From Ischnura elegans (Eukaryota > Arthropoda > Insecta > Odonata > Coenagrionidae), in the NCBI RefSeq assembly GCF_921293095.1, contig NC_060258.1, forward strand, positions 2,356,001 to 2,420,000: a stretch of DNA of 64,000 nt, read 5' to 3'. How positions within the stretch are numbered: the stretch's first letter is position 1; each line of letters starts with the position of its first letter. The translations under genes were made by a program, and so were the position numbers. Below, in pieces: positions 45,487 through 57,488 of this stretch. A model generated the notes under the pieces. That model was given only the letters and a program-made list of their open reading frames with translations. It had not been told where the DNA came from and searched no databases.

Positions 45487-46575
45487 CAACGCTTAAAATC
45501 ATTGGCAATTTGAGTTATCTGCTCATAACAGCATAAATCGTAGCTTTTTTTCCCTAACATCCGTGATCTCGGTCATGTATATTCATCCATGAAAGGTCTT
45601 GTTTCTGACTTAAAGGAGAGATTTTATAGAATAATATAAAAAAATTCTAATCTATTATAGGTATGTCATTCGAGTCCGTGCGTGGCAATGTCTACTGAGG
45701 TATTTTTTGATATTACTTAAAAATATCCTGCTATCCAGCAACGACGTAATATTTCTTGTCAATGGTAAACCTACCACGGCTGGCAATGAATTATAAGGAG
45801 AAATAATTTTTAGAGAGTTAGAAAATTTTCAAAGGGGCAGAAAAAGAGTAAACGTATTTTAAATAAGAGTGGTCCAAAAAGATTGCTCTAAGTTCTGTGA
45901 TCATTAGTAATAAAAGTTCAGCGTAAAGAGTACTCTTACTACACTTTTCGCAGAGATTGATCTGACTTCTTCTTTGCCAATTTCACTTGCTTAGAATTTC
46001 TCGGAGTTAAGCATTTCATATCTTTTGTTCGAAAAATCATAAAGGGCCAGCGCTAAGGAAATGTAGTCCTAAATTATCAAGACTTTCATGCAATGAGTTG
46101 GGTTGACCACAAACGAGAACCCTCGTGACGTCATCGACTCATGGTAGGTGGGGGGCAGCCTTTGGGTTTTCTTGATTTTCGCTTGCAAGAAAATGGCTGC
46201 AGAGGGAAGACTTTTATTCGTTGGTACTTATCTCTGCCCATATAGCTATTGTTGCTGTAGCTATACCTGTTGTTTAATGCTTCCACATGAAAAGGGTATT
46301 TTTCCCATCATTCCTAGAGAGCGGCCTTTGAAAGAAAGAGATAATGGGAATTATTTCATCTGAACACGTTCCCTACCGCTGATTTTTAAACGAATTCACC
46401 CATTGCGCCGACGTTCTTTTTCTCTTCTTCCTTTCCTTTCAATACTTGGATCCTTTCCATTTGAGTTTCGTGTTCATTCGCCTGTGTGCACCGTGTCGGT
46501 CAAATCATATACTGAAGCAGCTATGACCAACGGCGTGCTACGAGAGGCAAAAAGAAAGTGACTCACTCTTCAATC
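45487..46575. other. No gene recognised; trace of block B
   Basis: A short stretch near 45570 (ATCTCGGTCATGTATATTCA) is like the TCGGTCACGTACGCATTCG region of block B. Nothing else recognised. Confidence 0.35.
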
Positions 46576-46623
46576 ATAATGACCGAAACGGTGCGAAGAT
46601 GAAGTACGTGTTTCGGTCATTAT
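46576..46623. repeat. Perfect 14-bp stem hairpin
   Basis: ATAATGACCGAAAC (46576-46589) pairs with GTTTCGGTCATTAT (46610-46623) across a 20-nt loop, immediately left of a block A fragment. It could mark an element end or a breakpoint. Confidence 0.75.
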
Positions 46624-46639
46624 GACCGAATCGGCAGCG

Positions 46640-48260
46640 AACTTGTTAAGTGACAAAAGACAGGTGAGGGCAGAGTGAATGTGGTGGGGAGATAAGATAT
46701 CAGGAGTGGAAAGATATCCCCATTCACGATCTCAACGCTTCTCCATTTATCTTTGGACGCTGATTCTAGCCAAGAGAGTTGAAATACTCGCATTGCGATG
46801 AGAATTTGGAAGATGGGCTAGAATGTAACTTCCTCAAGGACTTCATACCAACCAAAAACTACATAGATAAGAACATCTCATCAGCGTTACAAATGCGATA
46901 TAGATAAGGATTACGGTTACATTTTTTTGTGCTCTTTTTACGGCGTAGTATACGAATTCTTCCATCATTCACGGTTGGCATAAAATCATTGATGATCGTC
47001 TAAAGGAGCAAATACTTACGACCCTACGCACTCGATATTTTTCGGTGGATTTTCTCTGAAAACAGTTTTCATTCTAATTTTTTCGATGCTTAAACAAACT
47101 GCCATAGTAATTTTTCCTATGAACGTTGGTCCATCGTTGATCCCGCGCAAAGTTTTCTTTGCGAATAATTAATGGCCTCTGTTATTGCCTTTCCCTCAAG
47201 GACTAAGAACTCAGACTCATGTGCAATTGACATGAATTTTAATTTAAAACTATGAATATTCTTCCTTAATATTCGAGTCGCTTATATGTACGTTCCGTTT
47301 GACGTGTATACCACAGATTTTTTCACGTTGGCGTAGTGCAATTTTTTGTGAATAAAACCTCTCTAATGAAAGCGACTACGCAGGGTCAAATATTATGCGA
47401 TAACCCGAAGGTCATTGAGCTTATAATTTTCTAGTATAACTAAATGAAATTACAAATTTGCATTTTCAAATTTCCTTAATTGAATTTGTTGAGACAACTC
47501 TTCCTGTGTACGTTTTAATTCTCTGTACAATCCTGTAAAATGTAATTAAGCATATAACATAAGAATGAAATTTTTGCGGAATTGTAGTGAGCTCTTACCA
47601 ATCATGTATCGCTCCATCCAATCAGGGGCGCAGCTAGGAATTCAGTCTAGGGGGGTTTAGGTGCAACTAATACTAAGGGGTATGTGGTGGTATGGTATAC
47701 CCACCAGGATAAGCGGTAGGTGCGAGGTTGAAAATGTTTTGTTTTACGGCTTTCTGAGGGATATTTTATTAATCTTTTCAATATTCTTACAATATCCTTA
47801 TATATTATAATATAATATGGATTAAATTTAAAATTTTCTCTGAGCTCTGGGGGTGGTTTTATCCCCCAAAATCCCACCCTCGCTGCGCCACTGCATCCGA
47901 TGACATATCGAAGGCATTTATGTTTGAAATCTATTGTATGTAAATGCTAAAATGTACCATCTTCAAATAATGTTAATATGTACCAGGAATTTATAAAGCT
48001 CGCGTAAATAAATCATACATACACACACATCTCAGACATAACAAGATTAGAGTAAAAGGCATTAAAATGACGAAAGTTGATAGATAGACTTAGAAGGAGA
48101 ATAAGAAATGTGTTCCATGAGTCGCGTAAGTTATCACTGGGGTTGAGTTTTTCGATTACAAGTACAACATTAATCTCAGACGATAAAGGAATAATCTTAA
48201 GGAAATAATGTCATCCCAAACATGTGCCATTTGTAAATCTCTTTCCCATATTCTTCTCTA
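46640..48260 (+). repeat. Third partial copy of duplication block A
   Basis: 46640-47110 matches block A' from GACAGGTGA(A/G)GGCA through the ACTCGATATTTTTCGGTG word. 47380-48260 matches the earlier part of A' (GACAACTCTTCCTGTG, TAATCTC...GGAATAATC). The two parts are in reversed order relative to unit 2, as expected at a junction of tandem copies. A MITE sits inside at 47623. Confidence 0.65.
47623..47893. mobile_element. hAT-type MITE, family 1, copy b (inverted relative to a and c)
   Basis: Begins CAGGGGCGCAGCTAGG and ends CTCGCTGCGCCACTG, flanked by CATCCAAT (47615-47622) and CATCCGAT (47894-47901), 7 of 8 matching. The uninterrupted target is readable in block A' near 29933, where CATCCAATG runs straight into AAATACTG. 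Length 271 bp. Confidence 0.9.
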
Positions 48261-50423
48261 TAGTGAACCTATAGCACTTTCAGCCGGAAGAAAAATTTTT
48301 TTACTTCGCCGTGATCCGAAATTGTTTTCGTCATTTAGGCTGTTAAATTTTAACAAAATTAATCTAAATAAGTCGTTATTCACAAAACTGTTTGCATTGT
48401 TTAAGATTTGTTTGCCGTCGTGTATACACGACGCTCGGATCTAGGTGAGGAAAGAGGTTTCGGCGCTAGGAGTACTCTTACGTAAATATCCTGCGGAATC
48501 TTATTGCAGTCTTATTTTCAAACTATATTACATTTTTTACGTCTATGATTGATTTATAAGGCCGCAGGTTAAGAATTGAGTATGCTTTTAGTTTTAAGTA
48601 GGGAATTTTTAATTTATCATACTAAGCTATTATTCCTTTTTATTGTAATATTTTATCTATAAGATTATTCATTTTACCGTTCTCCGCTGAGATTAAGTAG
48701 CTTTAATTACTCGTTACTTCCTACTTATGAATATGCAGTTTGTTTTAGTAGTGCCGATACGACAAACGATTTATTTTCGTTCCACCGCACAATGGGCTGA
48801 AAACGAAAAAAGCTGGACAAAATTCCAAAAAGACGTTTTTTGAGATATAGACTTTAAAGTCAGCGTAAATACTTATAAACGATTACCAATTATATATGCA
48901 TATGCCATTTTACATCAATTCGACTCGTTCCTGAGATACAGTGGCCCAAACATGACCAAAAGTTTTAAAAAACGATCGAAAAATCGCTCTCATTTCCTTC
49001 GTCGCTGACTTTTTTTTTCCAAGATTTGTACTTAATGTTCTTCAGAAATCTCTACTTTACACCGTGATGCGAATTTTTTGTGTTACATATTTCGTAAACG
49101 AAAGATAATGTCTTTTTCACACGGACGTGGACGGTCTGCGCTCCGCAATGGGCGCGCGAATACGATTCCATTGTCGTCAGTGGAAGCTTACGCAGAGAGT
49201 GCGTCCCCACGCGGAGGAGACATCCGCTTTGCCCCTCCGCCCCTTTGCCCCGCCTATCATCCGCGCGAGTTAAGGCCATGGAGTCAGGTTTTCGTGCTTA
49301 CACATGAACACAGTACACGTGCTCCAGGAAAGCCTATTTTTTAACGCGGTTTGCGGCATTTGAAAGCTTCTTAATGGAACAGGTTTCCAATTGTTTTCTA
49401 GGAAGAGAAAAGGAGAAATGACGTAGATTTGAAAATTTCAAACGCACGTTTTCATAAAGTATTTTTTAAGGGCCACCAATGAGAAATGTTTTCATGGGAC
49501 GATTTTTTATTCCTTTGGGCTAGTGTATCGGAATTTTTTCTAAGGTGGTGGTTCATCGCGAAAAAATAAGAATATAGGATGCGATTTAGACCTGTTTACT
49601 CTATGTTCTGGCCCTCCATAAAACCCTTTGCAGACCATTTTGTAAACTCTTACTTCTCTCGCAAACGGAAACGCTCATACCGATTGTAATACGCACCAGA
49701 GGGAGTGATTTTGTGAAAACTGGTCCCAAAAATTGCTCCAAAAACTGCCAGATTTCGTGAGAATGTAGATTATGAAAATGAGCTCAATTTGAGTTCCCCT
49801 CGCGATATATCTACGCACAAGTGAGGATGCGTCTTTTCACCATGGATAGTGAAAGTGGACATGCGAAAATAATTTTAAATTGAGAAAATAATTAATTTAT
49901 TTTAAAGATAAAAATTTTTTTTAAAGGAATTTGCGAGTGCGAATGTGTGTGTGTGTGTGTGTGTGTGTGTTGATTAAGCTACTTAGAATGTTATATACTA
50001 AATAAACGTCGACGTTATCGCATAATATTCAACCCTGCCTAGTTGCATTTGAACTTTATGAATGAATAATTGCGAAAAAGTATGTTCCACCTATGAACTA
50101 AAAATGTGCAATAAATTTGTCGAACGGAATGGAACTAGCTGATGGAATGTCAACGAAGAATATTAATAGTTTTTGAATTCCAAATGAAGTCTACGGCACA
50201 TGTCTCTGGTCCTGAATTAGCAGAAAAAATGCACTTCTTTGAGGATGACGCTGTCGTCATATATCGCAATATGAATGATCAAAACATGACTTTGAAATAA
50301 TATCTTTGGATTAAAAAACGCTAATCTGTGCAGCCAAGAGTGGGGTCTCAAAATTAGTTTAGCAAAATTTGTGTATATTCACCTTGATAATGACGTAGTG
50401 TACAGTCGAAACCTGGGTCGGTA
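48261..50423. other. No gene recognised
   Basis: Includes a GC-rich patch (49120-49300), a (GT)n microsatellite at about 49945-49970, and at 49990-50160 an inverted copy of the unit spacer near 29600-29720 and 47290-47400. ATGGATAGTGAAAGTGG at about 49840 resembles the start of the piggyBac frame at 51043, but only over about six codons. Confidence 0.4.
49945..49970. repeat. (GT)n microsatellite
   Basis: About 13 uninterrupted GT dinucleotides. Confidence 0.9.
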
Positions 50424-50427
50424 TTAA

Positions 50428-51784
50428 CCCTTAGGCTGCGGGAACGTTTTTAAACGTTCTGCATGGTGAGTGCGGGAAAAACGTTTTTCTACGTTTGACC
50501 AGATTTTCTTACCACTGGCAGTTTTCCTTAGGATTTTATTGCCATCCTTTCCGCGGTTGCTTGAACTCGGCCCAACCTAGTGGCAGAGAGCACAAAGGCG
50601 TCTTTCGAGGACTGGGCACCCTCACCACGGGGAGCGCTACCCAGATTATCCCTTCTTCGAGAGAGAGGTCTCTCTGCTCTCCGCGGCACATTCACGAAGA
50701 AAACAATTCCAATGAATCCTTGCAGTTCCTAGGAATTTTTTAATCTTGTCATTGTCCATTAGCCGGGGAAACTTATTTGAAAGCATTGGTTATTCTTTCT
50801 TATACTTTCGGTGGTGGGTCTGTCGCACCTGCGTTATTACCTAGGACATTTCTTTCCTTTGAGTATTATAATCTCGTTCTGGATTTCCCACCGAATGGGT
50901 TTCCCCTCGAATATCCTGTCTTTTCCACATGCTCTATTGATCTATGCTCAGTTTTTCCAGAGTTTCGGTGGTGTACGTTTGCTCCTTATCAAGTACCTAC
51001 TCGAGTGACTACATTTTGTGAATCTCTTCATTTATTTTCACTATGGATAGTGAAAATTTGCCATCTCGGCCAAAAAGGAGAAAGGTTTCTCTCGAGGATG
51101 AAGGTCTCAATATTTTATTCGACTCTAATTGTGAGAGTGAGGACGGAAATTTTTCCGATGTGTCTATGTCTACCAGGGATACTGAGTCGGATGAGGTTGT
51201 GAAAATGATTCCAGTGATGGTGGTCCATTCAATTTGGCTGAAGACATTGCATCCACATCATCTTCTTGGTCCAGGACTGATGATTTTACTCCTCAGATTT
51301 TCCAGTTCGACAGCTCCTCATCTGGTTTAATATCGGACCACCTTCATGAGAATGCCTATTTTAACCTTTATTATCCATTACCTTTACCTACCGCATCCAA
51401 ACATACGTTCCAAATGCTCCCCAAAGTTCAAATCGGCTGAAGTATGGTTGAAATATTCAGGAATATGGTTAAAAATCAATGGATTTTATTACTGTTTGAT
51501 ATCAAATCGCTCATAAAAATTTCATGCTGGCCTAATTTGAGGAAAAAATTCATTTACATCCAATTTAGAAAAAGTAACGTTCAAATATTTTAATTCCAAT
51601 TATGATTCTTAGAAAGGGCTCAATTGTATTCATGGTCTGTCGTCAGGGGGTAGGGTGGGTAGTCCCGGATTATGAGGGCCCACTACCTGCTAGACACACG
51701 CCCGAAGTCGACGGAAAAATATCTTCCCCGCTCATGTCCCGCACACAGTGGCAGAAAAATTTTGACGCTCCCGCAGCTAAAGGG
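50428..51784 (+). mobile_element. Internally deleted piggyBac-type transposon
   Basis: Flanked by TTAA on both sides (50424-50427 and 51785-51788). Ends are inverted: CCCTTAGGCTGCGGGAACG on the left and CCCTTTAGCTGCGGGAGCG read inward from the right. A subterminal palindrome AACGTTTTTAAACGTT lies near the left end. At 1357 bp it keeps only the N-terminal transposase region, and the DDE domain is missing. It differs in end sequence and strand from the element at 912-2665, so two piggyBac families are present. The well-preserved ends suggest it was mobilised in trans. Confidence 0.88.
51043..51440 (+). pseudogene. piggyBac transposase N-terminal remnant
   Basis: Starts MDSENLPSRPKRRKVSLEDE and runs through an acidic Ser/Asp-rich stretch, as is usual before the first conserved piggyBac block. 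Near 51220 the homologous reading moves to another frame, indicating a frameshift. There it continues as SSSWSRTDDFTPQIFQFDSS, recognisable as the W....F.P....F block, then HENAYFNL. No catalytic region follows before the right end of the element. Confidence 0.65.
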
Positions 51785-51870
51785 TTAAAAACTCTTGTGG
51801 AACATACAATAGTGTCGCTTCATTATGTTTCCTGTCAACAAGCTCCACCAAGTATCGCCTTCCAACCTTA

Positions 51871-52289
51871 AGCTGTTCACATTACGATTGTCCGAGCGAT
51901 CGTCCTAACGATAGTTGGCCGAACTAGCCGTGTGAATGCATGTCCTGACAATAGTTCTGAACGTTGCCACTTTACCATGGTTAGGCAATGGGAGACCGTA
52001 AACGGAAGCAACAAGAGAAAAGCAAAAGTTCGTGAAGCTCTGTTCGCTCTATCTTTTTCATTGATTTGTCCTAGGAAGGAAGAATATGGGCGGGAGAAAA
52101 ATTATTCGTTAAATGCAAGTTGATCACTGTAATATCTTGTCCCTGTATACCTCAACAGCTTTGCTAACCGTCAATTTCTCGTTCACTTAAGATTTCAGCA
52201 CAAGAGGGCGGCACATGTTTTGACCATCGTCGTGTGAATGCACGATTGTTTCGACGATTGCTGGAACAATCGTAATCTGAACAAAGCAT
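51871..52289. mobile_element. MITE-like element with ~30-bp imperfect TIRs
   Basis: Left end AGCTGTTCACATTACGATTG and right end, read inward, TGCTTTGTTCAGATTACGAT. Both continue into NNCGATCGTC-like and GTGTGAATGCA words. A TA dinucleotide flanks each end, which would fit a mariner-like insertion, but the target site is ambiguous. There is no transposase frame. Confidence 0.5.
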
Positions 52290-53019
52290 AACCTCTAAGT
52301 CCTACCGAGTTGGGCAGTTTCCTCCCAGTGTATGCTGTGGTTTTCCCAGGCACAGCATTTGCCCAATTATCAAAGTTACCGAGTCGGCGTCGATGCCCAT
52401 TCACCATGGTCTCAATGGCACTCTCCGCCCCTCCAATGCCTAACGAGAGGAAAGCTTTTTCCATCTTTGTAGTACGATAACAATATACCTCTATCGTCCC
52501 AAAACGGACCACCTAATGGTTTCTTCTATGGCCTTGCAATCCCTTCAGGGACGACTGAGACACATTGCGTTTAAAATCGTCTTATAATGAGTTTCGTCGC
52601 TGAGATAGCGTAAATATTATTTTAAGCTCCTGGAATGACACACGCTGAGATCATAAAATAGGTTACACTTGCCATTTGTATTAAATCTGTCCTTAAAATG
52701 TCAATTTTTTCTGTAAGGAGCTGTATTTTATGGAGATACGCCGATATTCTTCTTTCAGCGACCGTTGAATCCTTGAATATATACACTTTTTTACTTAGGC
52801 TGGAAAAAAATCAATGGTAAATACAACAAAATCTCCGAACACAAGCCATATTACAATAACGGGAGTAAGAAATTGTGTTCGCAGAGTAAGTAAATATCGT
52901 AAATATCTCACAAAACAGTGATAAACTCTTTTTAACTTCTTCGCGGGCTGCCGAGTCCAATTTTGCATATTCGGAGCCTCATTTGTATAATGCAAAGAAA
53001 CGAGAAATATCCGTCATCC
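52290..53019. other. No gene recognised
   Basis: A 105-codon minus frame (52512-52195) overlaps the MITE end and has no domain. Confidence 0.35.
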
Positions 53020-53159
53020 TATCGGCATAAAATGCTTTCGACAGTTCTGCCCATAGAGGTTCTCTATGGCATTGCGAAAACATGAATGGCGAAACGTGTC
53101 GGCTCATGAAAATTTTCCCTGGAGCAGGTCGCCTTATGATTTCGAGTTTATCACACAAT

Positions 53160-53423
53160 CAGGGTTGCCGACTTAAAAAAAATATAGGGGGGGGGGGCAA
53201 ACCGGCGATCTTGCACCGGGAAATTTTATAAGTAGTGAGTTTAAAGTTTTTTGAGCATTTTAAAAGACTCATATGATCAAAATTAGAACCCTGATAACAC
53301 GAATCTCGATATCTGGACTCTCCGGGGAAAATAGACAAGCTTGACACATTTTCTCATCACACCCAGAACGAATTTTTGGAGGGGGATCGGGCCCCCTCAG
53401 GCCCCATGGAGTTTTCGCCACTG
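53160..53423. mobile_element. hAT-type MITE, family 2, copy a
   Basis: Starts CAGGGTTGCCGAC and ends TCGCCACTG, flanked by CACACAAT (53152-53159) and CGCACAAT (53424-53431), 7 of 8 matching. The empty target is visible in block C near 26668-26676, where ATCGCGCAATAT is uninterrupted. Length 264 bp. Confidence 0.9.
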
Positions 53424-54658
53424 CGCACAATACCTAAAAATTATCTTCTTAGCAGATGATTTTTTTGAATGTAAATATGTTATTAATAGAGTCGTTAATC
53501 TTGTATCATCAGTGACTGCACTTTCCTATGCATTATTGCGGCGATGTTTTTTTTCTAAATCGAACTACATGAAGATAGCAAATTACGTACAGTCAGTGAA
53601 AACGAGTAAAACGAAATGTTATCAGAAAAATGTATTTATGATCATCATTGCTAAAATAGCTAGGCCCAGCCTTGTTATCCAAATAGGTTCAACGCTATCA
53701 TAAGGGTACAGTTATATACTTTGATATTTACGAGACCGTAGTCACAAACAAGGAGGTATCACAATGTAGGTATTCATCTGGCAAATACCGATGACGGAAG
53801 TGTGTTATGGTAATCTATGGCCCTATGTGATTGTAATCTAATTTTGAGTTTAACATTTGCCTTGGTTTGAGGAAATATTCGAGTAAATTATGATTAAAAC
53901 TTCAAAATAATATTGAATGATGAAACTAATAGCAATCATCACTCCCAATTCAGCTACTCCTGCACGTCTGCTTCCAGCATACCCAAGCTTCCCATAAACG
54001 ACAACCAATGCGCAATCGCCTGCGCACTGCTGCCAAAACGCGGAGAAAATCAAACGCAAATACGTTTTTCTGTGACGGCGCAGCGAGCTAGCGAGCCGTC
54101 ATCAACTTTCAAAGACGGGTTTTAATTTTTCAGTTGCCAAGCCTTCCGTGGCTCAATTGGGAAGCTCCGGCCGCCCTTGAGTGGTCAGCTCAAAATCCAT
54201 TACCTTCTTCTTCATCTCGTGATCGCATGCATCAAAAATTTCGCAAATACTCTCAACCAATCCGAATAAAAACCGTTAACAGTGATATCTATCCTTCTTA
54301 TCCACTATTTTCAGTTAAGAGAATCGCAACTATTTTCGCCCGAGCGTTGACTGGTAGCATCTTGAATTGGCAATCCCTGCACTTCAATTCTTTATGTGTC
54401 ACCAAAGATTAGATAAGACCGTTCTCTGTGGGTATACAGGCCTCACTCTATGCCACTGTACGAGTAGATGTCTTTCAAGTTGTGTCTGACGAATATATCC
54501 GCCATTTTTTTCTTCAACTCCCGTTATTTGAGAAGTATTTTCCATCAATTTGTATTGAGATTTATGTAAGCTCAAAGAGGCAGTAAAAAAAGGGTTTGCT
54601 TCATACGAGTATAATTATTTTCCCAAGTCGGTAACAGAAGTAATTTTTTTCGTTTCAG

Positions 54659-54736
54659 GATTGTTATCTCTGCATTGGGAATAGAATAGCTAAGAGGAGC
54701 GAAAAGCGATTACAACCACATTGACTAACCTATTGG
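54659..54736 (+). other. Exon-like cassette, copy 5 (78 nt), degraded
   Basis: Splice sites are retained (TTTCGTTTCAG and GTAAGT), but the frame kept in copies 1-4 has a stop after IVISALGIE, and the TATA box is TATACAGG. The least conserved copy. Confidence 0.4.
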
Positions 54737-55299
54737 GTAAGTAATTTCAAACTCATTTATTCTACGCCTTTCTTGGAATTGTCCAATACTATCGGCGATA
54801 TCCAAAATCAGCGATTGAGGAATTGTTCGTGCCTGTGGATGGGCTTTACCAAACCTTCTTCATGGGATGTTGCCGCGAATTATTTCCAATTAAATTCCCC
54901 TTTGTCCTGAAACACATAGTCGTGTAAAAGCCCTTTCCTCCAAGCCACGTCTTCAATTTTACTTAAAGGTGGAAGTCAGACTGCACTAGATCGGAATGAC
55001 ACCGCGGTTGATCGAGAATGTCCCGTTGAAATAGCTCGAGGAGCCGTTGCGCAGCATCAGCTATAAGGTTCATGATCAGAACACTTCCTCAAGTCTGACA
55101 GTACTTTCTTTTGTTTTGGATGGGAATGGAATAGATGTACTGGTTCACACTGTTTCATACTCAATCCAGAAAGCATTAAAAATACTTTGTCGGGATAAAT
55201 GTCAAGACTTCTCAATGCTGGGTGATTTCTTTTCGTCGACGCAAGTTGACACTCGTCGACACAAGTCGTGTTTTCTGCTTTCCATTCGTTGGAGGTGCT

Positions 55300-55558
55300 C
55301 AGGGATGCCGACTTACAAAAAATATTGGGGGGCCCAAACTCGGGATCTTGCCCCGGGAAATTTTATAATTAGTGAGTTTTAAGATTTTATGCATTTTAGA
55401 AGAGTCATATGATCAACATTAGAACCCTGATTACTCGAATCTCGATATCTGGACACTCCGGGGAAAATTAAAAAGCATGACACATTTATTCCTCACACCC
55501 TTAACGAATTTTTGAGGGGGCTCGGGCCCCCTCAGGCCCCATGGAGTCTGTGCCACTG
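55300..55558. mobile_element. hAT-type MITE, family 2, copy b
   Basis: Starts CAGGGATGCCGAC and ends TGTGCCACTG, flanked by GAGGTGCT (55292-55299) and GAGGTGCC (55559-55566), 7 of 8 matching. The body is about 85% identical by eye to 53160-53423. Length 259 bp. Confidence 0.92.
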
Positions 55559-55566
55559 GAGGTGCC

Positions 55567-56769
55567 GACACAGGCGGACTCACACCGACTCTGACGAAAA
55601 TCTGAGTTTGAGACAGTGGACAGGGAAATTGCGCATGCATAAATGTTTAGGCGCCTTAGACCAGTATTGGAGATAACACTATTTTTATAAGATTACAAGT
55701 TTTGTACTGGAGTTGAAACATTTTTTAAAATAAGTTATTGGCAAGTGTGCGATATGTTCAAGGTATGGCGTTTTAAATAAATGGGTTATATGCAGAGATA
55801 ATAAAGCATTTTTTTAAATTTGCAGTAGTTATTATAGAATGGTGAGTTGATTCTTATCGTTATTTTAAAGTTTTGTGATTTTGAGTGATATTATTTCTAA
55901 ATATACCTGCCATGCCTATAACTAAGTCGAATTACATTGGCTATAAACTGCTCTTCGTTCCTCTAAAATAAAAGACAATTTTCAGCGCAAGTTTTACTTT
56001 AAACGGTCAAGAGAACAATCCAAATGTCCAATGATCAGAATCCAACATTGGTCAATAATATCAACAAAAAACATTCCAGATCTTCATTCTGAATCACTTA
56101 CATCGTTCTCTTTGGATAAATTTCCCGGTGTTCTGAACTCGTGTTCTACCAAGTTTTATGCGCATCAACCACTGCGCACACGGTGCTTTCCATTCGTTGC
56201 TGGCTAGGAGTTGACTAGAGTTAACACAAGGTGACGCGAGAGTCGCCTGAATGGAAAGCACACGCTAAAACCATTCGGCGAGTTCTCTGGATTTATCTCC
56301 GCTGCACGCACTTGGCGGGAGAATTAATTGAGGCTATGCAACTTATGAGATTGTACCCACTACCTTTAAACTAAGAACTTATGGTCAGCAATGAATAGCA
56401 CGTGAGGTGCTGAGGACACGCTCTTTCTATGTGTTCGCTGTACCTGCCTGTCACTAGTAAGGTGTTTTTGCTGAACGATGAGAGGTTGAAAATAAACTGC
56501 CCTCGAATAATGGTTCTTTTATCAATATAGTGAAGCAGCCCAGTGAAACTCGCAATGAAATCTAAATTAACCTTTTCGAATGACCCTTTCGAAAAACTTT
56601 TAGGTTCTCTTCTGTCATCTGACTCCTTCATTTCATTTGATTTTTATATGGTCATTTGACACTATGTGTTAAATGAAATAGGTAATGAAAAGTAGAATTT
56701 CTTATACCAAAAAGGACTCAGGTTCAGGTAATCGGAGTTTTACTTTAATAGACCTTTCTCATACGCTTT
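55567..56769. other. No gene recognised
   Basis: A short inverted pair (GGTGCTTTCCATTCG at about 56182, CTGAATGGAAAGCAC at about 56247) encloses about 50 bp. GCTTTCCATTCGTTG also occurs at 55278. Nothing else recognised. Confidence 0.4.
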
Positions 56770-57012
56770 ACAATTGACGCAAGTGTTGTGGGGGCCCTCA
56801 GCGATTGCCGACCTGGCCAAACTCCCTTTGAAGATAAGAGAAAAATGTAAGGGGTATAATCAGAGCAGCTTGTATGCATTACACATTTTATATTCGCTTC
56901 ATGATAAACGCGAGTTTTGTAGGGGCCCTCGGCAATTTTTCACCTGGCCAGAATACCCCCGAAGATAGGAGAAAAATATGGGGGAGATATGCAGAGCAGC
57001 GTGTATACATGA
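56770..57012. repeat. ~132-bp direct tandem duplication
   Basis: Two units share GGGGCCCTC(A/G)GC, ACCTGGCCA, GAAGATA.GAGAAAAAT and GCAGAGCAGC-like words in order. Absent from copy 1 of the locus. Confidence 0.75.
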
Positions 57013-57193
57013 CTGAGGGAATATTTTAAACGGAGCTATTCTCCATTGTCAACATCTTTCAAGGTTTCGCTATCGAGTCTGTAGTCTGATGGTTAAGTGC
57101 AGTAATGTTATATAGTTGATGGCATAGATGGGAGGACGACCAAGAGCAAAGTTAACTTGAATTTCTAAGAGGAGAGAAGTAAGTGAGGAAGAT

Positions 57194-57488
57194 CAGTGGC
57201 GCAGCGAGGGGGTTCTGGTAGATAAAACCCCCCAAATCTCACAGAAATTTTTAAGTTAAATCTATTTTACTTAATTGGATTAATATTGCTTACATAATAG
57301 TGTTAAGATTAATAAAATATCCCTCAGAAGGCCGTAAAAATCACCATTTTTAACCATTTACCTTAATTTTTTCCGGCTGAAGGCCTCCGCACTTCCTGCT
57401 TACCCTGGCGGGTATGCAGTATCTCAATCACCCAAGTATTAGTTGCGCCTGATACCCCCCCTAGCCTTAATTCCTAGCTGCGCCCCTG
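57194..57488. mobile_element. hAT-type MITE, family 1, copy c
   Basis: Starts CAGTGGCGCAGCGAGGG and ends CCTAGCTGCGCCCCTG, flanked by AGGAAGAT (57186-57193) and AGGTGGAT (57489-57496), 6 of 8 matching. Copy 1 of the locus shows the empty site near 38276-38290 (AAGTGAGGAAAACCTGG), so it arrived after the segmental duplication. Length 295 bp. Confidence 0.92.

Larger units (their letters stand above)
53020..54750 (+). repeat. Third copy of duplication block C
   Basis: Collinear with 26560-28020, from TGATTTCGA...CACAAT through AGCTACTCCTGCA and CCCAAGCTTCCCATAAACGA to the exon cassette. It is interrupted by a MITE at 53160. It abuts the second ankyrin duplication, so the two duplicated regions now adjoin. 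Confidence 0.8.

Noticed and set aside
49837-49880. Second piggyBac start (MDSESGHA) near 49840
   Set aside because: Similarity to MDSENLPS covers only about six codons and the frame closes soon after.
50777-51202. 141-codon frame in the piggyBac element
   Set aside because: The neighbouring frame from 51043 carries the piggyBac-like N-terminus; this one has no motif and overlaps it out of frame.
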